NCBI GenBank assembly: GCA_002104895.1
Contig: MCFG01000281.1
Span: 64,001-77,500, forward strand
DNA: 13,500 bases
Direction of reading: 5' to 3'
Source: Anaeromyces robustus
Lineage: Eukaryota; Neocallimastigomycota; Neocallimastigomycetes; Neocallimastigales; Neocallimastigaceae
A program made the position numbers and the translations under genes. The notes beneath the pieces are model-generated. The model was not told the DNA's origin and searched no databases. It saw only the letters and a list, made by a program, of their open reading frames with translations. Below are positions 9,578 through 13,500 of this stretch, in pieces. Position 1 is the stretch's first letter. The number at the start of each line of letters is the position of its first letter.

Positions 9578-9874
9578 ATTCCATTTCTCAATTTGATTAT
9601 AATTATTGGTATTCCATTTCTCAATTTGATTATAATTATTGGTATTCCATTTCTCAATTTGATTATAATTATTGGTATTCCATTTCTCAATTTGATTATA
9701 ATTATTGGTATTCCATTTCTCAATTTGATTATAATTATTGGTATTCCATTTCTCAATTTGATTATAATTATTGGTATTCCATTTCTCAATTTGATTATAA
9801 TTATTGGTATTCCATTTCTCAATTTGATTATAATTATCGGTATTCCATTTCTCATTTTGATTACAAGAGATTAT
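9578..9874 (-). repeat. 33-bp coding minisatellite (11-residue repeat)
   Basis: Units start every 33 bases from 9578. The first seven are identical, the eighth has one substitution and the ninth is divergent and partial. Read on the minus strand each unit encodes QIEKWNTNNYN; the edge units read NTDNYN and NNDNRN. Degenerate relatives with the pattern W-N-x(3)-N-Y continue on the carboxy side to about 9455 in a shifted frame, so the array is an expansion of an older repeat. Because the period is a multiple of three and the unit lacks stops in several frames, other frames on both strands stay open too; those are shadows. Confidence 0.92.
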
Positions 9875-11047
9875 CAAATGAAGTTTTTTGGAATTCATTA
9901 CTTTCATATTCTTGAAAATTTCCTATGCCACTTGAAACTGCTTGAACTCCATTAGATAAAGAATCTATTTTTTTTTCCTCTCTAAAATAAATTTTTAGCT
10001 CTATTTTTAACAGTATTTTTACTAGCTTTTTTAATGATTTAGCTACTTTTTTAGCTACATATTTACCGAAATGTTTTATTGTTTGTTTTGTTAATGCTCT
10101 AACTCCCATTTAAACAGTAAATTCAACAACTATAGGTACTAATGCTGCCAATGGTAAAAATCTTTTTTCTTATTGAGTTTCATTGTTATGGTTATATATA
10201 CATATACTATAATTATTAAATTAAATAAAATCGTTATTTTCATTTCGTTTATTATTATTTTCATTTTTATTTTTATAAGAAGTTTTTCCATCTTCAGAAT
10301 ATGCTATAGAGACTGCTAATTCCAAGGTATTAGTATCAGCATTTGACTCTGATTGATGATATACTATCAGTATGAGTTAAAGTAGATGCCACTTCAATAG
10401 TATTAGATATTTCATCAGTTAAAGGTTAAAGTATCTGTATTACTCTCAATATTTCCTATACTATGTAATATAACTTGTCCTTTAGAATTAGTAATGGATT
10501 ATTGTAGTTCATTTGTAAAAGTAATAAGAGCATCACATACAACAGTATATCCTTTACAATTACTTACAGCAGCACAATTTATAAATCCTTGTGATAATCC
10601 ACCGGATATATCATTAATAATATCATTTATAGAATTAGGTAATTGTACTACACCACCTGTAGCATGTCTAATATTAGAAACACGATCGTTAATACCCATA
10701 ATCAATGATTTATGATAAGGATTAAATTTTGGATTATTACTAACTAGTGGTATACATTGTTGTTTACTACTTTTTAATTTATTATAAATAGCATCAATAT
10801 AATTACTAATTATTTCTTTTTATTCTTCAATGGTATTTATACCTCTTATATATGGATTAATAATTTCGTTTTCATTTTTATTTTCAGGTATTTCAGTACT
10901 TTCTTTATTTTCATTATCATTTCTTCTTTCTAAATTCTTTTGGATAGATGAAATATCATAATAAATACCAATACTTTTAAACATAGTACTATTATCATAC
11001 CAAGAAACTCCAATACCATGTAGTTGATTCTGATAATAATTCTTTAT
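9861..11047 (-). pseudogene. Amino-terminal half of the broken minus-strand gene
   Basis: Frame 1 runs from about 11047 to 10418 with TAA codons at 10820 and 10499 and ends at a TGA at 10415-10417. A one-base shift gives about 20 further coding-like codons down to about 10360. A second shift then opens a frame from about 10352 to 9861 that keeps its character across TAA codons at 10221, 10170 and 10110. Notable parts are a charged Asn/Glu-rich stretch (about 10850-10930), a Gly/Ser segment with cysteines (about 10500-10700), a hydrophobic segment (about 10115-10165) and a Lys/Ala-rich amphipathic-looking segment (GKYVAKKVAKSLKK, about 10020-10070). An alternative frame at about 9970-10040 also looks coding, which suggests a further pair of compensating indels. 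No family is recognised. Confidence 0.65.
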
Positions 11048-11208
11048 TTATTATCGCTTTATATGTTCAAGATTATTTATTTATAAAATATATATTAAAT
11101 CAACCATTAAATTTTAAAGAATATATAACTAATAATAAAAATAGTGATCCCCTGATTTCCTTTATTTTTAATGATAATTTAGAAAATATTCAAACTTTAT
11201 TTACCAAT
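11013..11208 (+). other. In-frame ankyrin-like coding sequence upstream of the first ATG
   Basis: The reading frame of the ankyrin gene stays open from just after a TAG at 10984-10986. From about 11013 it encodes protein-like sequence with alternating helices (SLFIIALYVQDYLFIKYIL, then PLISFIFNDNLENIQTLF), which is how ankyrin repeats in this protein look. It has no ATG. Its left end overlaps the 5' end of the minus-strand pseudogene. Either an upstream exon is joined here (a TAG at 11011-11013 could be a splice acceptor) or the gene has lost its 5' end by rearrangement. I favour truncation because nothing ankyrin-like lies further left. Confidence 0.6.
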
Positions 11209-12843
11209 ATGGAAAACAACAAAAATAATGATGATACTATTTTAGAGGATATGGATATGGATGATATTGGCGATGAAATTTTTGATCATTACTATCATTT
11301 AAAAAGCAGTGAAAAGGAAATTGAGAGAAAAAGAAATTATGATGACGATTTTATTGAAAAATTATTAAAAAGTGATAATATTGATGAAGAATTTAATAAA
11401 TTTATAAGTTTGGAAGATGATATTAAAATCTTGAATAATAACAATTTAATTAATTTAAATTTTAAACCTGATACTACCATTATTAGATGTAAATTTACTC
11501 CGTTAGTTCTTTCTTATCTTTTAAATAAAAAAGATATATTTAAATATTTCTTAGAGCATTGTGATATCAACGAAGTTGATACATTACAATATAGTGTCAT
11601 ACATTATGCTGTCTTAAAAGAAGATCTTGATACAGTTAAACTATTATTGAAAATGGGAGCTGATATTAATTTATATCAAAATAAACATGGACGTGGACAT
11701 TCTGCTTTTGATATTGCTATAGCTATAGAAAATAATGAATTATTTAATCTTTTTCTCGATAGTGGTAAAGTTTTATTAGATCAACCAAACCAAAAAAAGG
11801 AAATCCCTCTTACCTCCGTTATCAATCATCCTTTGTTAGAATTGGAAACCAAAATGAAATGGATAAAAAAATTGGTAGATAAAGGAGCCAATGTCGATTT
11901 AATAAATATAAGTGAGTATTGTGTTCTCGCACAAACCGTCAAATGTCATTCTTTACCATTAATGAAATTTTTAGTGGAAGAGTATAATGCTAAAGTAGAT
12001 AATTATGATCAAAATAATGATAGTCCATTAATTTTTGCCATATTAGAGAATGATAGTGAAATGATTCAATATTTGATTGATCATGGAGCAGACGTTAATC
12101 ATATTGATGAAGAAAAACAAACTCCTCTTGAAATTGCTATACGTTGGGGTTCCGTACCAAGTGTCAAAATTTTACTAGAAAATGGAGCTGATGCAAATAT
12201 AGTTATGTTAGATTACAATGGGAAAGATATATCTCTGTTAAGTTATGCTTTACAAGTTCATGAACCGGAAATTGCTAATTATTTAATTAAATATGGTGCT
12301 GATTGGAATTATAAAAATTCCAAAAATGAAACTATATATGATATTGCTTATGAGCAAGTAGATAAAGATAATTTAGAAGTGATGAAAATTTTGGCTGATC
12401 ATGATATTAATGGTTTTAAGGAAAGGATTATATGGGATACGATAAAGTATGATGATGAAGATCATGTTGCTTTCTTTAAATTTTTAATAGAAAATAAAAT
12501 TGATGTTAATATAAAAGATAAAGATAATAATACACCTTTAGGTATTGCTATTATATCAAAAAATGAAGAATTAGTGGATTATCTTTTGAAAAATAATGCA
12601 GATATTTTAAATATAAATAATCAGAATAAAAGTATATATGAACTTGCATTAAATAATATTAATGATAATAGTAATAATAATAATGAGAACGAAAATGGAA
12701 ATGAAAATAAGAATTCAAATAAGAATGGTAATACTAATGACAATAATGTTAATAATATCAATAAAAATAAAAATAATTATAATAAAGCAAAATCTATTCT
12801 TCAAAAATTAATTGACATTGATATAGAAAATAAAATAAAATAA
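11209..12843 (+). CDS. Ankyrin-repeat protein, 544 residues
   Basis: An intact open frame of 544 codons. Residues 1-60 are charged with an acidic run (EDMDMDDIGDE, 13-23). From about 95 to 470 there are roughly eleven ankyrin repeats. The clearest are 127-156 (SVIHYAVLKEDLDTVKLLLK, then MGADIN), 271-300 (DSPLIFAILEND with DHGADVNHID), 304-330 (QTPLEIAIRWGS with ENGADAN), 341-368 (YLIKYGADWNY) and 441-468 (NTPLGIAIISKNEELVDYLL). Residues 482-524 are an Asn/Glu/Lys low-complexity tract, followed by a short helical tail. Ankyrin repeats bind proteins; no catalytic domain, signal peptide or membrane segment is visible, so a cytoplasmic or nuclear scaffold role is likely. The partner is unknown. 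The ATG at 11209 is the first in a frame already open upstream, so it may not be the original start. Codons are AT-rich and no intron is needed. Confidence 0.88.
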   Translation: MENNKNNDDTILEDMDMDDIGDEIFDHYYHLKSSEKEIERKRNYDDDFIEKLLKSDNIDEEFNKFISLEDDIKILNNNNLINLNFKPDTTIIRCKFTPLVLSYLLNKKDIFKYFLEHCDINEVDTLQYSVIHYAVLKEDLDTVKLLLKMGADINLYQNKHGRGHSAFDIAIAIENNELFNLFLDSGKVLLDQPNQKKEIPLTSVINHPLLELETKMKWIKKLVDKGANVDLINISEYCVLAQTVKCHSLPLMKFLVEEYNAKVDNYDQNNDSPLIFAILENDSEMIQYLIDHGADVNHIDEEKQTPLEIAIRWGSVPSVKILLENGADANIVMLDYNGKDISLLSYALQVHEPEIANYLIKYGADWNYKNSKNETIYDIAYEQVDKDNLEVMKILADHDINGFKERIIWDTIKYDDEDHVAFFKFLIENKIDVNIKDKDNNTPLGIAIISKNEELVDYLLKNNADILNINNQNKSIYELALNNINDNSNNNNENENGNENKNSNKNGNTNDNNVNNINKNKNNYNKAKSILQKLIDIDIENKIK

Positions 12844-12846
12844 AAA

Positions 12847-12856
12847 AATAAATAAA
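12847..12856 (+). promoter_or_regulatory. AATAAA polyadenylation-like signals
   Basis: Two overlapping AATAAA hexamers (12847-12852 and 12851-12856) lie within 15 bases of the ankyrin stop codon. In such AT-rich DNA they are common by chance. Confidence 0.3.
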
Positions 12857-13094
12857 ATAATACATTATTAAAGATATAATAATAATATTTAAATATAATT
12901 GAAATTATTGTGAAATAAATAAATTTTGAATACATTAAAGTAAAGTATTAAAATAAGAAAGAAAAGTAAAATTATTAATAACAATAAAAAAAAGTATATA
13001 TATTTTTAATATATTATAATTAATATATTTTTTTATTATTTTTTTTTTTAATATTTTTATATATTTTTTTAAAACAATAAAACAAAATTTTTAC

Positions 13095-13117
13095 TTTTTT
13101 TTTTTAAAAAAAAAAAA
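13095..13117. promoter_or_regulatory. Poly(dT)-poly(dA) block upstream of the last gene
   Basis: Eleven T bases are followed directly by twelve A bases, about 245 bases before the ATG at 13362. It could act as a nucleosome-excluding promoter element, but similar runs are common in this window. Confidence 0.25.
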
Positions 13118-13361
13118 TGGAAATGAAGCGTTATTATTCATGACACATTCATTTCATAATAATTAATGATATAATAGTAGATAATTAAACTATTAAAATT
13201 ATATTAATCAATTAATTATTTAATTATTTTTATATTCATTTATAATAAAATGATTTTTAATATAATTTAAAATAAAATAAAATTAAATTAAAAATAAAAT
13301 AAAATAAAGTAAATTAATATTTAGAATAACATTGATATATATTATCAAATAAATAATTGAA

Positions 13362-13500
13362 ATGAGAATCTTTATTATCTTTTTTAATTATTCTTAGTTT
13401 TTCTTTTGTTAACTGTTATATCTTTACAGATGAATCTGTTAATACTACTATCTTTTCAGATGTATTAAGTGATGATTTTACAATTGATAAGTATAAATTA
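13362..13500 (+). CDS. 5' end of a gene for a probable secreted protein, cut by the window edge
   Basis: The ATG at 13362 opens MRIFII and then meets a TAG after 11 codons. One base out of phase, a frame stays open from 13366 to the end of the window. It encodes the rest of a typical signal peptide (LIILSFSFVNC) followed by a polar, Asp/Thr-rich sequence (YIFTDESVNTTIF). If the T6 run at 13380-13385 were five bases long, the two parts would form one continuous signal peptide with a basic start, a hydrophobic core and a small residue before the likely cleavage site. So this is either a gene with a homopolymer error in the assembly or a recently broken gene. The mature product is too short here to identify. 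Confidence 0.5.

Larger units (their letters stand above)
7740..11047 (-). pseudogene. Decayed gene for a large unrecognised protein (possible lectin-like part)
   Basis: Protein-like sequence on the minus strand runs from about 11047 down to about 7745, but it changes frame at least eight times. In-frame stops lie at 10820-10822, 10499-10501, 10221-10223, 10170-10172, 10110-10112, 8509-8511, 7937-7942 (two) and 7757-7759, all TAA, plus a TGA at 8340-8342. In order it holds an N-terminal part with GIGVSWYDN, a Lys/Ala-rich basic helix after a hydrophobic stretch, an 11-residue repeat array, then tryptophan-rich and cysteine-containing segments. One segment (about 8515-8640), with LLPGEKLV and QVVWK, weakly recalls bulb-type lectin repeats; the C-terminal end has ACDRTSEK and YWEI. 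Function unknown. A SINE sits in its coding sequence. Its 5' end abuts the ankyrin frame and no start codon is visible. The intact ancestor would have been roughly 900-1000 residues. Confidence 0.75.
12844..13361. other. AT-rich intergenic spacer
   Basis: Between the ankyrin gene and the next gene. It holds a T11-A12 block at 13095-13117 and, after it, a slightly GC-richer stretch (13118-13155) with an 8-bp inverted repeat GAAATGAA/TTCATTTC. These could belong to the promoter of the downstream gene, since poly(dA:dT) tracts are frequent in eukaryotic AT-rich promoters. Confidence 0.5.

Noticed and set aside
9559-9855. Second minus-strand open frame (98 codons, RNGIPIIIIKL repeats)
   Set aside because: Shadow of the same minisatellite; it stops at the edges of the array and has no flanking coding sequence.
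9517-9955. Plus-strand open frames of 132 and 120 codons over the 33-bp repeat
   Set aside because: They exist because the repeated unit lacks stops in several frames. The minus-strand frame continues into protein-like sequence on both sides, while the plus frames do not.
10494-10715. 73-codon plus-strand open frame
   Set aside because: Antisense shadow of the minus-strand pseudogene, whose own frame is longer and continues on both sides of this stretch.
7757-10822. A genetic code in which TAA encodes Gln, making the minus-strand gene intact
   Set aside because: Frameshifts remain even when TAA is read as Gln, and the neighbouring ankyrin gene has 544 codons without TAA and ends at TAA.

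Overview
The window looks like nuclear DNA of a very AT-rich eukaryote, most likely an anaerobic gut fungus (Neocallimastigomycota). The reasons are long intergenic stretches made almost only of A and T and full of microsatellites, coding islands that are only slightly richer in GC, codons ending in A or T, Asn-rich low complexity inside an ankyrin protein, and a tRNA-derived SINE with a poly(A) tail. This assignment is inference; a dictyostelid or another AT-rich protist cannot be excluded from sequence alone.

Layout. Positions 1-7740 hold no recognisable gene: AT desert with homopolymers, (ATTTT)n, (TTTA)n, (ATT)n and (ATTGTA)n microsatellites and several hairpin-forming inverted repeats. 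One island of about 40% GC (6484-6620) may be an ncRNA gene or a coding relic. Positions 7740-11047 hold a large, heavily broken protein-coding gene on the minus strand. I could follow it through at least eight frameshifts, at least nine in-frame TAA codons and one TGA. It carries a 33-bp (11-residue) minisatellite (9578-9874) and is interrupted by a 531-bp tRNA-derived SINE (8712-9242) flanked by perfect 11-bp target-site duplications. Positions 11209-12843 encode an intact 544-residue ankyrin-repeat protein on the plus strand. The reading frame stays open and ankyrin-like for about 65 codons upstream of its first ATG, up to the place where the minus-strand pseudogene begins. Both genes therefore seem to have lost their 5' ends at a head-to-head junction near 11013-11047. 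After an AT-rich spacer, a new gene with a signal-peptide-like start begins near 13362 and runs off the window; a 6-T run appears to break its frame.

No operon or pathway links these genes. The locus reads as a degenerate accessory region: an abandoned gene, a retroposon, a repeat expansion and a rearranged ankyrin gene, next to what may be a secreted protein gene.
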